The notes under the pieces were generated by a model. The model was not told the DNA's origin. It saw nothing but the letters and a program-made list of their open reading frames with translations, and made no database searches. From NCBI GenBank assembly GCA_019744815.1, contig JAIEUA010000010.1, positions 186,001 to 250,000 on the forward strand: a DNA stretch of 64,000 nt, given 5' to 3'. Positions 7,931-17,949 of this stretch are shown here, piece by piece. The translations under genes and the position numbers were made by a program. Each line of letters starts with the position of its first letter. Within the stretch, counting starts at the first letter, position 1. This DNA comes from Phycisphaerales bacterium (GTDB lineage: Bacteria > Planctomycetota > Phycisphaerae > Phycisphaerales > UBA1924).

Positions 7931-10081
7931 TCAACCGCGGCTCAGCGCTTCCTTGATCGCCGCCACGGCTTCGGGCGAATGCGCCTCGAGCTGCGTCCGC
8001 AAGAGATCCGCGTAGCGACCTCCCGCGGCCAGCAACGTCTCGTGATTCCCCGTCTCGATCACGCGCCCCTGCTCCAGCACCACGATCAGATCCGCATTGC
8101 GGATCGTGCTCAGCCGGTGCGCGATCACAAAGCTGGTCCGACCTTTCATCAGCCCGCCGAGGCTGCGCTGGATCATCGCCTCGCTCTCGGCATCGAGGTT
8201 GCTCGTCGCCTCGTCGAGGATCAGAATGAGCGGGTCCGCGAAGAGCGCCCGGGCGATCGCGAGCCGCTGCTTCTGCCCGCCGCTGAGGCGCACCCCGCGC
8301 TCGCCGATGATCGTGTCATAGCCGTACTCAAGCTTCTCGATGAACTCCGCCGCGTTCGCTGCCTGGGCTGCCGCTCGCACGCTCCGCATCACCGCCTCGC
8401 GCGAGGGCAGACCGTCGCCCTCGCTGTCGATCCGTCCGTAGGCGATGTTCTCCGCCACGCTGCCGTCGAACAGGAAAACGTCCTGCTCCACAATGCCGAG
8501 CAACCGCCGGTAGTGACGCACATCGATGTCGCGGAGATCGACCCCATCGAGCAGGATGCGCCCCCGCGGCAGCGTGATCCCCTCGTCGGCGATCGACACC
8601 TCGCACGGGTCGTAGAACCGCGCGATCAGGTTGCACAGCGTCGTCTTCCCGCTGCCGCTGGCCCCCACCAACGCCACCGTCGTCCCGTGGGGCACGTCGA
8701 TCGAGATGTTCCGCAGCACCGCCCGGGGCGACTCGTCGCGCTTGGCGGCCTTGTCCCCGGGCTTGGACTCCTCCATCGCCCGCGCACCCTTCACCTTCGA
8801 CGTCTGCGCCGGGTACGCAAAGCTCACCCGATCGAGCGTGATCCGCCCCTGCACGCCCGCTCGATCCAGCGGCTTGCCCCGCGCCTCGTCCTCCTGAAAC
8901 TCCCGCGGCTCGGCCAGAATGTCCAGGATGCGATCAAACCCCGCCAGATTCGTCTGCACCGCCGTCGCTGTGTTGGTCAGTGTCTCCAGCGGGCTCAGCA
9001 GCATCAGCAGATAGCTCGTGAACATCATGACCTGGCCGATGGTCAATTCGCCCCGGATGACCTGCGTCCCGCCGTAGATCAGCACCCCGGTCGATGCGAT
9101 CGGGATCAGCATCGACCACAGCACTTCCAAAATGCGGGACCACCACCACACCAAGATCTCCTGCCTCGACATGAAGTGCCCGGCGCGAGTGAAACGCCCG
9201 GACTCCGACAGCTCGCGTGAGAATCCACGCACCACCCGCATCCCGCCGAACGCCTCGGTGGTCTGGCCGTCGATGCTCGATCGCGTGATCCGGATATCCC
9301 GGAACAGCGGCCGGATCCGGCTGATCCACGTCCGATGACTGAGCCACACCGCGGGAATCAAGAGCAGCCCGCCCACCAGCATCCGCCAATCGACCACCGC
9401 CAGGATGATCAGCGTGCCGATCAACTGCACGATCGCCCGGGTCGGGTTGTAGATCAAGCTGAACAGCAGCTCCGCCGACGCGCCGGCGTCCTCCCGCAGC
9501 ACGCTCACCATGCCGCCGGTCTTGATCTGCTGCACCCGGTGCAGAGGCAGCCGCACCGCGTGCTCGAACACGTTCTTCCGCATCGACGCCTGCACCCGCT
9601 TGGTCAGGCGCGTCATCTGCCACCGACCCCACATCCAGATCAAGACACTCACGCACGACACCAGCACCATCGCGGCGCCCAGCACCCAAAGCAGCGTCAC
9701 CCGGTCCCCACGCGTAATCGCGGCCGGATCGATGTTGATCCCCAGGGCCGCCAGCACTTCTTTCGCCTGACGAGGAATCCCCGCGGGCCCCGGGTGATCG
9801 GTCACGATGTAGTCGATCGTGATCAGCGTGCTCGCCGGCATCACCAGACTGATGCACGTCGCCACCGTGACCGTCGCGATCGCCGCGTAGATCGTGCCGT
9901 GGAACGCGCGGATCTCCGCCCAGAAGAGCCAGAACAGCTCAAAGAACCCGCGGCTGCGCTTGCCCTTCTTCTCCCGCGAGCCCGAGGCCTCCGCGGAATC
10001 CAGCTTCGCCCACGCCGGGTCCTTGCTCTTGATCAGGTAATCACGGTATCGAGTGCGGCTGCTGCGCCGCTGAAAAAGCAT
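7931..10081 (-). CDS. ABC transporter, fused membrane and ATPase domains
   Basis: Predicted 716-residue half-transporter of the exporter (MsbA/MdlB) type, working as a dimer in the inner membrane; the substrate is unknown. An N-terminal membrane domain with about six helices spans residues 60-400. The ATPase domain follows: Walker A GASGSGKTT, Q-loop region VEQDVFLFDGSVAENI, signature LSGGQKQR, Walker B LILILDEATS and the switch histidine in VIAHRLST. A roughly 30-residue charged insertion (VKGARAMEESKPGDKAAKRD) lies near the start of the ATPase domain. The ATG at 10081 was chosen because the protein-like sequence starts there; the open frame extends much further upstream over the divergent ggt gene. 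Confidence 0.92.
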   Translation of the reverse strand: MLFQRRSSRTRYRDYLIKSKDPAWAKLDSAEASGSREKKGKRSRGFFELFWLFWAEIRAFHGTIYAAIATVTVATCISLVMPASTLITIDYIVTDHPGPAGIPRQAKEVLAALGINIDPAAITRGDRVTLLWVLGAAMVLVSCVSVLIWMWGRWQMTRLTKRVQASMRKNVFEHAVRLPLHRVQQIKTGGMVSVLREDAGASAELLFSLIYNPTRAIVQLIGTLIILAVVDWRMLVGGLLLIPAVWLSHRTWISRIRPLFRDIRITRSSIDGQTTEAFGGMRVVRGFSRELSESGRFTRAGHFMSRQEILVWWWSRILEVLWSMLIPIASTGVLIYGGTQVIRGELTIGQVMMFTSYLLMLLSPLETLTNTATAVQTNLAGFDRILDILAEPREFQEDEARGKPLDRAGVQGRITLDRVSFAYPAQTSKVKGARAMEESKPGDKAAKRDESPRAVLRNISIDVPHGTTVALVGASGSGKTTLCNLIARFYDPCEVSIADEGITLPRGRILLDGVDLRDIDVRHYRRLLGIVEQDVFLFDGSVAENIAYGRIDSEGDGLPSREAVMRSVRAAAQAANAAEFIEKLEYGYDTIIGERGVRLSGGQKQRLAIARALFADPLILILDEATSNLDAESEAMIQRSLGGLMKGRTSFVIAHRLSTIRNADLIVVLEQGRVIETGNHETLLAAGGRYADLLRTQLEAHSPEAVAAIKEALSRG

Positions 10082-10192
10082 GACAGAGCATATGGATGCG
10101 GCCCACGCCCATTCGTTCCGCCCAACCGCCTTCACGCCGCCGTTTCCGCTCCGCGCCTTGCCTCCACCCGCCCGACACGAGATACTCGCGGA

Positions 10193-12031
10193 ATGAGAAC
10201 CCCGTTCGCCCGATCGCTGGCCCTGCTGTTCATCGCGGCCTGCGTTCTCCCCTCCTGCGGCACCGCCACCCCAAACCGGGCGACGAGCAACCAACCAGCC
10301 TCGCCACGCACGCGGGCGCGCGTCGAACCCACCTACCGCCACGTCGTCGCGGCCGATCACGAGCTCGCCTCCAAGGCCGGGCTCGAGATGCTCGAACGCG
10401 GCGGCAACGCCGTGGACGCCGCCGTCGCCGCCAGCTTCACCCTCTCGGTCGTCCGCCCCTACTCCTGCGGCATCGGCGGCGGCGGGTTCATGATGATCCA
10501 CCTGGCCAAGCACCCTCGCATCAAAGGCCTGCCCCGCACCATCGCCCTCGACTACCGCGAGCGCGCCGCATCCTGGGCCACGCCCGACGCCTTCACCAAG
10601 GGCACTCTCAAAGACGACCCGCTCGCCAGCACCGAAGGCGCCCACGCCGTCGCCATCCCCGGCACCGTCGCCGGTTTGCTCGCCGCACTCGAGACCTACG
10701 GCACGCTCCCCCGCGAAGTCGTCCTCGCCCCCGCCATCCGCGCCGCCGAAGAAGGCTTCGCCATCGACGCCGACCACGCCCGCGTGATCAACGGCAAGAA
10801 CGTCAAGGGCTTCTTCGAGCGCCACCCCGAGCACAAGAATCGCTTCGCCGAGTTCCGGCGCATCTACGACAACGGCCAAACCACCCGCGTCGGCGACATC
10901 CTCAAGCAGCCCGAGCACGCCAAGGCCCTGCGCCTCATCGCCAAGGACGGCGCCGCCGCGTTCTATAGCGGCCCGATCACCGACGCCATCCGCGCCACGC
11001 TCAAAGCCGACGGCGCCGACGTGCCCGCCAGCGACTTCGCCAGCTACACGCCCAAGGAGCTCACGCCGCTCGCGACCACCTTCCGTGGCCGCCGCGTGCT
11101 GACATTCCCGTTGCCTTCTTCCGGCGGCATCGTGCTCTCGCAAGTCCTCGGCATGATCGAGTCTCGCGCCAGCGACTTTGACCGCTTCGACTACGCCTCC
11201 GCCGATTCGCTCCACTTCCTCACCGAAGCGCTCTCGCACTCGTTCGCCGACCGCTCCCGCCATCTCGCCGACCCAGACTTCGTGCCCGTTCCCGTGCTCG
11301 CACTCACCAGCGCAGTGAACATCCGCGACCTCGCCTCTCGCATCGACATGTCCCGCACCCAGCCCGCCGAGTCCTACGGCAGCCGCCTCCCCTCGGCCGG
11401 TGCCCAGGAACTCCGTGACGCTGGCACCAGCCACTTGTCCGCGGTCGACTCCTTCGGCAACGCCGTCGCCTGCACCGAGACCATCAACCTCGAGTTCGGC
11501 AGCATGCTCGTCGTCAAGGGCTACGGCTTCGTCCTCAACAACCAGATGGACGACTTCACCACCCGCCCCGGCAAGCCCAACGCCTTCGGCCTGCGCCAGG
11601 ACGATCGCAACCTCCCCGCCCCCGGCAAGCAGCCGCTCTCAAGCATGTCCCCCACCATCGTCCTCGCCGCCGACCGCGACGACGCGCCCGTCGAACTCGT
11701 CGTCGGCGCCAGCGGCGGCCCACGCATCATCACCGGCACACTGCAGGTGCTGCTCGACTCCGTCCTCTACGACATCCCCGCCTCGCGTGCCGTGGCCCAG
11801 CCCCGCATCCATCACCAGTGGATGCCCCGCACCCTCACCGTCGAGCCCGATCTGGCGGGCGCACCCGACACCGGCGGCACCGTCGCCCAAAGCCTCACCA
11901 AACGCGGCCACGAGATCAAGATCGGATCCAGCGAGTGCGTCGTCCAAGCCGTCCGCCGCTCACCCCGCGAACGCACCCGCTTCGAAGCCGGCAGCGACCC
12001 CCGCAAAGGCGGCAAGCCCGCAGGCCAGTAA
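10193..12031 (+). CDS. ggt: Gamma-glutamyltransferase, probable lipoprotein
   Basis: Predicted 612-residue gamma-glutamyltransferase/hydrolase, which cleaves the gamma-glutamyl bond of glutathione and related compounds outside the cytoplasm. The precursor self-cleaves before a threonine that becomes the nucleophile, here probably Thr412 in AGTSHLSAVDSFGNAV. Other family marks are LERGGNAVDAAVAA, GIGGGGFMMIHL, PLPSSGGIVL, SSMSPTIVL and GASGGPRI. The N-terminus (LALLFIAACVLPSC) resembles a lipoprotein signal with Cys at about residue 19. The ATG at 10193 was preferred because the signal sequence begins there. It is divergent from the ABC transporter with a 111-base gap. Confidence 0.93.
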   Translation: MRTPFARSLALLFIAACVLPSCGTATPNRATSNQPASPRTRARVEPTYRHVVAADHELASKAGLEMLERGGNAVDAAVAASFTLSVVRPYSCGIGGGGFMMIHLAKHPRIKGLPRTIALDYRERAASWATPDAFTKGTLKDDPLASTEGAHAVAIPGTVAGLLAALETYGTLPREVVLAPAIRAAEEGFAIDADHARVINGKNVKGFFERHPEHKNRFAEFRRIYDNGQTTRVGDILKQPEHAKALRLIAKDGAAAFYSGPITDAIRATLKADGADVPASDFASYTPKELTPLATTFRGRRVLTFPLPSSGGIVLSQVLGMIESRASDFDRFDYASADSLHFLTEALSHSFADRSRHLADPDFVPVPVLALTSAVNIRDLASRIDMSRTQPAESYGSRLPSAGAQELRDAGTSHLSAVDSFGNAVACTETINLEFGSMLVVKGYGFVLNNQMDDFTTRPGKPNAFGLRQDDRNLPAPGKQPLSSMSPTIVLAADRDDAPVELVVGASGGPRIITGTLQVLLDSVLYDIPASRAVAQPRIHHQWMPRTLTVEPDLAGAPDTGGTVAQSLTKRGHEIKIGSSECVVQAVRRSPRERTRFEAGSDPRKGGKPAGQ

Positions 12032-12065
12032 CACCGTTCGCGCCAGCGGAACCAGCCTCCCATCG

Positions 12066-12094
12066 CGCCAGTGGGACCGGCCTCCGGCCGGTCG
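12066..12094 (+). repeat. Interspersed palindromic repeat, family B
   Basis: Core GGGACCGGCCTCCGGCCGGT, 35 bases after the ggt stop codon. Confidence 0.8.
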
Positions 12095-12136
12095 ACCATT
12101 GCCCCCAATCACACAACCCACTGCACCAACGCCCGA

Positions 12137-12166
12137 AGACCTGCCAGAGGCCGGTCTCACCGATGC
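12137..12166 (-). repeat. Degenerate family B repeat overlapping a candidate start codon
   Basis: GACCTGCCAGAGGCCGGTCT is a decayed reverse copy of the family B palindrome. It runs up to the ATG at 12163, one of two candidate starts of the ubiA-like gene. Confidence 0.5.
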
Positions 12167-13176
12167 CACCTCGCCTTCAATACCCCGTGAGCTCCGCACC
12201 CACAACCGCTACACCTTCTTCCGCACTCGGGGCCCCCACCGCGCTCACCGCCCGCGTTTCTCTCGCCCTCGCCGACATCAAGCTCAGCCATTCCGTCTTC
12301 GCGCTCCCGTTCGCGCTGCTCGCCGCGTTCGCCGCTCGGCCTGAATCGATGCCCTGGTCGCGGTTCGCACTGGTGCTCATCCCCGTGCTCTGCTGCATGG
12401 TCCTCGCCCGCACCTGGGCGATGCTCGTGAATCGCCTCTTCGATCGCGGCCTCGATGCCGACAACCCACGCACCCAGCGCCGCGCCTTCGCCGCCGGCTC
12501 GCTCTCGCCCGCCTTCGGCTGGTCGCTCGCGGCCGTCTGCGCCGCCGGATTCCTCATCGCCTGTTCCGGCTTCTGGTTCCTGCTCGCCAACCCCTGGCCG
12601 CTCTATCTCGCGCTGCCGGTGCTCGGATGGATCGCGCTCTACAGCCTCACCAAGCGCTTCACCTGGGCGTGCCACCTCTTCCTCGGCACCTCACTCGCCG
12701 CGTCGCCGCTCGCCGCGGCCATCGCCATCGACCCGCGCACGCTCGGTCTCACCTCGGCCGCCGAGTCGCTCGCGCCGCTTGCTCCCGGCGTGACTGTCTT
12801 CCTGCTCTGCCTCGCCGCCATGGTCACCCTCTGGGTCGCGGGCTTTGACATCATCTACGCCCTCCAGGACGTCGACGTCGATCAACGCCTCGGCCTCTTC
12901 AGCGTTCCGTCGCGGCTCGGCGTCGCCGCCGCCCTCTGGCTCAGCCGCCTGCTCCACGCCGCCGCAGCGGTCATGCTCTTCCTCGCCTGGCGCAGCGACG
13001 CCCGCTTGGGCCTTCTCTTCGGCATCGCCGTCGCGCTCGCCGCCGCCCTGCTGATCGGCGAACACCTGGTTCTCGCCCGTCGCGGCAAACAGGGCCTCGA
13101 CGCCGCCTTTTTCACCTTCAACGGCATCGTCAGCCTCGTCGTCGGCGCGCTCGGGATCGCTGATCTACTCCACTAA
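12163..13176 (+). CDS. ubiA: UbiA-family prenyltransferase (4-hydroxybenzoate octaprenyltransferase-like)
   Basis: Predicted 337-residue polytopic membrane prenyltransferase that attaches a polyprenyl chain to an aromatic acid in quinone synthesis. Both Asp-rich metal-diphosphate motifs are visible: NRLFDRGLDADNPRTQRR near residue 93 and DIIYALQDVDVDQRLGLFS near residue 230. The characteristic KLSHSVFALPFALLAAF opens the conserved part. At least seven hydrophobic segments follow. Either the ATG at 12163 or the GTG at 12187 could be the start; neither has a clear ribosome binding site, and the ATG sits at the edge of a repeat. No other quinone genes are nearby, and the exact acceptor is inferred from the family. 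Confidence 0.85.
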   Translation: MPPRLQYPVSSAPTTATPSSALGAPTALTARVSLALADIKLSHSVFALPFALLAAFAARPESMPWSRFALVLIPVLCCMVLARTWAMLVNRLFDRGLDADNPRTQRRAFAAGSLSPAFGWSLAAVCAAGFLIACSGFWFLLANPWPLYLALPVLGWIALYSLTKRFTWACHLFLGTSLAASPLAAAIAIDPRTLGLTSAAESLAPLAPGVTVFLLCLAAMVTLWVAGFDIIYALQDVDVDQRLGLFSVPSRLGVAAALWLSRLLHAAAAVMLFLAWRSDARLGLLFGIAVALAAALLIGEHLVLARRGKQGLDAAFFTFNGIVSLVVGALGIADLLH

Positions 13177-13324
13177 CCCGGTGTTTTCACTGGGCACGAG
13201 ACTACCAGAGTCAAGATAATTCTGTGATTTCAACAGATTTATCCCCAAAACACTTATTTCGGATTTGCGTCTCCGGTATTCGCCTGATACCTTGGCCCCG
13301 ACGGATATCTCCTGCCCCCGGAAG

Positions 13325-13364
13325 GGCGGCGAGTTCGCTTCGGCGGCTCGCCGCCTCATTTTTT
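13325..13364 (+). terminator. Intrinsic terminator after ubiA
   Basis: A 9-bp stem (GGCGGCGAG, 13325-13333, with 13347-13355), a 13-base loop and a tail of TCATTTTTT. It lies about 150 bases beyond the ubiA stop, inside a 324-base gap that shows nothing else. Confidence 0.7.
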
Positions 13365-13500
13365 CCGGCCTTCTGCTCGGGATTCACGAAGGCCGTGAAA
13401 TAACGAAACCGGGCGTTCGATAAACAAGAATCGGATCGCACGACCGCCCTTCTGGCGGCGTCGATGCGCCTCTCGACGCACCTGTTCTCGCCCATCTCGA

Positions 13501-14652
13501 ATGCCGGTTTTCTCCGTCTCCCGCATCCGCTCCCTCATGCCCGACCGTCCCGCCGCCACTCTCGCCACCTTCCTCGGCGTCTCGCTCATGAGTGCGAGCG
13601 CACTCGCGGTGCCGTACGTCCTTGTCCCCGACAACACGAACTACCTGATCGTGGGGTTCACTCAGGCCACGGGCGCGCCCATCTCCATCGAGGGCAAAAC
13701 GCCCGCCGTCTGGCTCGACGTCTCCACCTTTGTCGACACCTCGTCCATCGGCGTGCTCCGCCACGCCGCCCAGGTCGGCTCCGAGATCTGGATCAGCGAT
13801 CAGATGTCGGGCATCATCCACCGCGTCTCCGCGCAGTACGACACCCCGCGCTACCTCGGCTTCATCGACACCATCCCCAACGCCCGCGGCATCGGCATCG
13901 TCAACGGTGAGGCCTGGGTCGCCAGCGGGGGCATCGGCACCGCCGGCGGCATCGCCCGGTTCAACACCTCCGCTCAGCCCCTCGGCATCTTCGACGCCGA
14001 GGACCCCTTTGACGTCTACGCCTTTGGCGCTTTCGTCCTGACCGCCAACATCGCCCAGAACCGGCTCGAGATCTTCCAGACCAATGGCACGCTGACCGGC
14101 CCCTGGGGCGGCCTGTCCACCCTCGACTTCCCGCTCCAGATCGTCCAGCGCACCAGCGGACCGATCGACGAGATCATCGTCGTCGGCAATTCCCTGCCCG
14201 ACCCGGGCCTCTTCCGCTACTCCGTCGCCACCAGCAATTTCCTCGGCCGCATCCTCACCCAGGCCTTCCTTCCCTTCATCACGGTCACCCAGCCCCGTGG
14301 CGTCGCCGTGCTGGGCACCGGTGAGCTGCTCTGGTCCAGCACCCAGGGCGTCTTCGCCGTCAATCCGACGAACAACCTCAGCCGCACCCTCTACACCGGC
14401 GACAACTTCGTCTGCAACATGGCCGACACCGTCGACTTCGCCAAGTACTGCGAGGGCGACATCAACAACGATTCCTTCGTCGACGACTCCGACTTCACTC
14501 TCTTTGCCTCCGCCTACAACGACCTTCTCTGTCCCACGCTGACCAACGGCTTCCCCGCCGGGTGTCCCGCCGATCTCAACGGCGACGGGTTTGTCGACGA
14601 CAGCGATTTCTCCACCTTCGCCCGAGGCTACGACCGGCTGCTCTGCCCTTGA
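13501..14652 (+). CDS. Exported beta-propeller-like protein with dockerin-like C-terminus
   Basis: Predicted 383-residue exported protein with a signal peptide at about 1-36 (ATLATFLGVSLMSASALA). The middle part has repeated strand patterns (NARGIGIVNGEAWVASG, QPRGVAVLGTGELLWSS) that suggest a beta-propeller, though no family is recognised. The last 65 residues contain two EF-hand-like calcium loops, GDINNDSFVDDSDFTLFA and DLNGDGFVDDSDFSTFA, each followed by a Tyr and LLCP. This is the dockerin-like type common in planctomycetes. The same ending closes the next two proteins (17897, 17950). No clear cohesin partner is visible in the window. Confidence 0.8.
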   Translation: MPVFSVSRIRSLMPDRPAATLATFLGVSLMSASALAVPYVLVPDNTNYLIVGFTQATGAPISIEGKTPAVWLDVSTFVDTSSIGVLRHAAQVGSEIWISDQMSGIIHRVSAQYDTPRYLGFIDTIPNARGIGIVNGEAWVASGGIGTAGGIARFNTSAQPLGIFDAEDPFDVYAFGAFVLTANIAQNRLEIFQTNGTLTGPWGGLSTLDFPLQIVQRTSGPIDEIIVVGNSLPDPGLFRYSVATSNFLGRILTQAFLPFITVTQPRGVAVLGTGELLWSSTQGVFAVNPTNNLSRTLYTGDNFVCNMADTVDFAKYCEGDINNDSFVDDSDFTLFASAYNDLLCPTLTNGFPAGCPADLNGDGFVDDSDFSTFARGYDRLLCP

Positions 14653-14750
14653 TCCGCGCGGCGGCTCGCACGCCACGGGCTCGCACTTGCGCCGTTTTCC
14701 ATTGATCCCAACGGCCTTTTCCGGTACGTTCTGGGCAGGGAGACCCCGCC

Positions 14751-17700
14751 TTGAACCAACCGACCCTTCGCGCTCTCGTCGCTGCCTCGTCCCTCGCCTG
14801 CCTCGCGGGCACCGCCGCCGCCCAATCCAAGGTCCAGTTCACCTACCTCTGGCACCTCGAGCAGCCGGTCTACTGGCCCGATCGCCAGGTCTTCGGTTTC
14901 GACCGCTATGAACGCGCCCAAGAGTCTCGCTCCCACAAGGCGAGTGGCGCAACGCACCCGGAGAACAACCTCGACGACATCTTCGGCCTCGCCGATCGCC
15001 AGGCGGTGTACCAGTACCGCACCCGCGACAGCGTCAACGCCATCCGCTGGACCCAGCGCGCCGGCGCTCAGATCTCCTACTCCGGCGGGCTCATCGAGAA
15101 CATCATGTCGCTCGGCGGCAGCAACCAGCTCGGGTACTCGCCAGGCTGGATGAACTCGATCCGCGAGGCCCGCGGCTGGACCACCATCAACGGCAAGCCC
15201 CGCCTCGATGTCGTCATCTTCCCGTTCCACCACGCCCTCATGCCGCTGGTGGACGAGAACACCATGCGCAAGCAGATCCAGGCCTACAAGCGCATCTACG
15301 CCGACGCGTGGGGCAGCAGTGTCCCGATGTCCCGCGGCTTCTTCCCCAGCGAGATGGCCTTCAGCACCCGCATGATCGGCGTGCTCGCCAGCGAGAACAT
15401 CACCTGGTCGGTGGTCAGCGCCGAGAAGATCGCACGCGCTCAGCCCGACTTCCCCGTCGTCTTCGGCTCCGGCGGCATCAACTGCGACCCGCCCAACAAG
15501 GCCGACCAGATCAACCCGCTCAACAGCACCGTCGGGAACGCCTGGTACCGCCAGTCCATCTCCCGCGGCTGCTCGCCGGTGGAATCGATCTTCTCGCTAA
15601 TCCCACGCCGCGCTCAGTACATCGATCCAAACACCGGTGCGGCGTCGTCGATCATCGTGATTCCCGCTTCGCAGGGGCTCTCGTGGCGCGACGGCTACGC
15701 GCCCATCGGCACGACCGATTTCGCCAACCTCGCCGCACTGCACACCGGCACACGCCCCGCGCTCATCACCTTGACGCACGACGGCGACAACGCCTGGGGC
15801 GGCGGCTACTCGTACTACATGGAGGCGACGCCGAATCTCGTCTCCTCTGCCAACAGCATCTATCCCGCCACCACGATCGAGCAGTACCTCAACGACTACC
15901 CGGTGCCGGCGAATGACTTCGTGCACGTCGAAGACGGCGCGTGGGTGAACGCCGACGGCGACTTCGGCGCGCCCCAGTTCATCAACTGGAACTGGCCGCT
16001 GGTCAACGCTCAGGGCAACATCGATGTGAACAACGGCTGGGCCGAAGACGCCCGCAACTGGGCCGTCATCACCGCAATGCAGAACCGCGTCGAGACCGCC
16101 GAGGCGATCACCCTCGCACGCCCCACCACCTTCCCCGTCCACGGCGGCACCGCCGGCGCGCCGCTCGACTTGGGCCGCATCGTCTATCCCGACAACTCCA
16201 CACTCCCCGCCGAGCGCGCCTGGCACTACTTCATGGGCGCACTCAACAGCGGCTACATGTACTACGGCACCGCCATCGACATGGAGGTGAAACCCACGAT
16301 CGCGTGCAACAACGCTGCCCGACTCGCGGATCCCGTCATCGCCAGCGCCGGCCCCAGCGGCGACACCGTCGCGCCCACCGTCTGGATCCCGCAGCGCACG
16401 CCGTGGAACCCGGGCTCCACCAACTTCGGCCCGCAGCACAAGTACCAGCAGGTCATCAACAACGGCGACTTCGACATCTGGACCTTCGCCTACGACGCCA
16501 GCGGCATCCCCGACGGCAGCGTGGTCCTCAAGTACCGCCTCGACAACGACGGCAGCAATCCGCTCTCGTCGACCCAGAACGAGACCTACGCCGGCGGTTC
16601 TGAAGTCGGCGCATGGCAGTCGGTCACGATGACCAAGCGGGCCTTCCCTGCAGGCAACTTCTTCAACGACCCGAGCATCAATTTCTTCGTGATGCCGCAG
16701 TACATCGCGGATCAGTATTCGGCCCGCCTCACCGGGATCCGCAGCAAGCTCGTCGATTACTACATCGAGGCCACCGACAGCCGTGGCAATCTGAAGAAGT
16801 CTCCGATTCAGCACGTGTACGTCGGCGACGGCAACGGCGCCCCCACCGGCGGCGGCACCACGGTCACGCTCTCGCCCGAAACCCCCATCGCCGGACAGAA
16901 CGTCACCATCACCTACGACACCAGCGGCCGCCCGCTCGCGGGCGCAAGCAACGTCGCCATGTACTGGGGTATCAACCAATGGACGCCGGTGCAGCCGACG
17001 GTGCAGATGTCTTCCGCGGGTACCGGCAAGTGGAGCGTGACGATCTCCGTCCCCGCCAACGCCACCAAGCTCGACATGGTCTTCAACAACGCGCTGCTGC
17101 CCGGCAGCGCGACGATCTGGGACAACAACGGCTCGCAGGACTGGCACTTCACCGTCAGCGGCGGAACGCCCGTCGATACCTGGCAGGTCAGCGGCACGCG
17201 CGACCCTGATTCCACGCTCATCGCCACCAGCGCCAGCAACAACATCAATCTCTGGGCTGGCCTGAAGGGCGACATCTTCTACATGGCGACGCAGGCCGCC
17301 GCCGGGAGCAACGACCGCTTCCTGCTCCTCTCGGGACCCAATGGCCCCGGCGCGTTGCAGAACGCCATGTGGGGCAAGGGCGGCCAGATCGGCGCGTGGG
17401 CGTCGTTCGTCGGCAACGAGAGTTCCAACGGCTTCAATGGGTGGTTTGACGTGCCGATGGGCAATGTCACGCAGAACGCCGCAACCAACAACGGCGGCGT
17501 GCTCGCCGCCACCATCGATCTCAAGAAGCGCTTCGGCGGCGGCACGACGCTCCCCAGCAAGGTGTACGTCGCCGTCGGCACCTACCCCACCGCCGATGCG
17601 ACCACGCCCGTCAGCGCCGACTGCATCCCCGGCGCCGTCGGCAACACGCTGCCCAACGCGATCGAGATCAAGCTCTGCCAGTTCGCCAGCCCCCGCTCGC

Positions 17701-17897
17701 CCCAGGGATGCTGCCCCAGCGACCTGACCAACGACGGCTTCATCGACGACGCCGACTTTGTCCTCTTCGCCGACTTCTACAACACCCTCATCATGCCCGG
17801 CGCGTACCAAGGCGCGGACCTCACCGGCGACGCGAGCTGCGACGACACCGACTTCGTGATCTTCGCGACGGCGTACAACGATCTGCTGTGCCCCTGA
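14751..17897 (+). CDS. Exported GH57-like glycoside hydrolase with CBM25-like and dockerin-like domains
   Basis: Predicted 1048-residue exported enzyme, probably acting on starch or glycogen. A signal peptide covers about 1-24. The catalytic part resembles GH57: FTYLWHLEQPVYW at the start (compare HxHQP), GFFPSEMAFS with a likely glutamate nucleophile, and LTHDGDNAWGGG with a candidate acid/base aspartate. Near residues 700-800 (NVAMYWGINQWTP, IWDNNGSQDWHFTV) a starch-binding CBM25-like domain follows. The C-terminus holds two dockerin-like loops (DLTNDGFIDDADFVLFA, DLTGDASCDDTDFVIFA) and ends AYNDLLCP. The start is TTG, chosen for the GGGAG ribosome binding site about ten bases upstream. The GH57 assignment is from motif similarity only. 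Confidence 0.75.
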   Translation: MNQPTLRALVAASSLACLAGTAAAQSKVQFTYLWHLEQPVYWPDRQVFGFDRYERAQESRSHKASGATHPENNLDDIFGLADRQAVYQYRTRDSVNAIRWTQRAGAQISYSGGLIENIMSLGGSNQLGYSPGWMNSIREARGWTTINGKPRLDVVIFPFHHALMPLVDENTMRKQIQAYKRIYADAWGSSVPMSRGFFPSEMAFSTRMIGVLASENITWSVVSAEKIARAQPDFPVVFGSGGINCDPPNKADQINPLNSTVGNAWYRQSISRGCSPVESIFSLIPRRAQYIDPNTGAASSIIVIPASQGLSWRDGYAPIGTTDFANLAALHTGTRPALITLTHDGDNAWGGGYSYYMEATPNLVSSANSIYPATTIEQYLNDYPVPANDFVHVEDGAWVNADGDFGAPQFINWNWPLVNAQGNIDVNNGWAEDARNWAVITAMQNRVETAEAITLARPTTFPVHGGTAGAPLDLGRIVYPDNSTLPAERAWHYFMGALNSGYMYYGTAIDMEVKPTIACNNAARLADPVIASAGPSGDTVAPTVWIPQRTPWNPGSTNFGPQHKYQQVINNGDFDIWTFAYDASGIPDGSVVLKYRLDNDGSNPLSSTQNETYAGGSEVGAWQSVTMTKRAFPAGNFFNDPSINFFVMPQYIADQYSARLTGIRSKLVDYYIEATDSRGNLKKSPIQHVYVGDGNGAPTGGGTTVTLSPETPIAGQNVTITYDTSGRPLAGASNVAMYWGINQWTPVQPTVQMSSAGTGKWSVTISVPANATKLDMVFNNALLPGSATIWDNNGSQDWHFTVSGGTPVDTWQVSGTRDPDSTLIATSASNNINLWAGLKGDIFYMATQAAAGSNDRFLLLSGPNGPGALQNAMWGKGGQIGAWASFVGNESSNGFNGWFDVPMGNVTQNAATNNGGVLAATIDLKKRFGGGTTLPSKVYVAVGTYPTADATTPVSADCIPGAVGNTLPNAIEIKLCQFASPRSPQGCCPSDLTNDGFIDDADFVLFADFYNTLIMPGAYQGADLTGDASCDDTDFVIFATAYNDLLCP

Positions 17898-17913
17898 CCG
17901 CCCGTTCTCGTGG

Positions 17914-17941
17914 AGGGGGGGCGGGCCCTTCCAGGCCCCGC
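17914..17941 (+). repeat. Interspersed palindromic repeat, family A
   Basis: Core GGGCCCTTCCAGGCCCCG. It occupies nearly the whole gap between the stops of two convergent genes (17897 and 17950). Confidence 0.75.
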
Positions 17942-17949
17942 GAGCCCCC

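Noticed and set aside
7684..9220. Plus-strand open frames over the ABC transporter
   Set aside because: They run opposite to Walker and signature motifs of a complete ABC gene and have no motif of their own.
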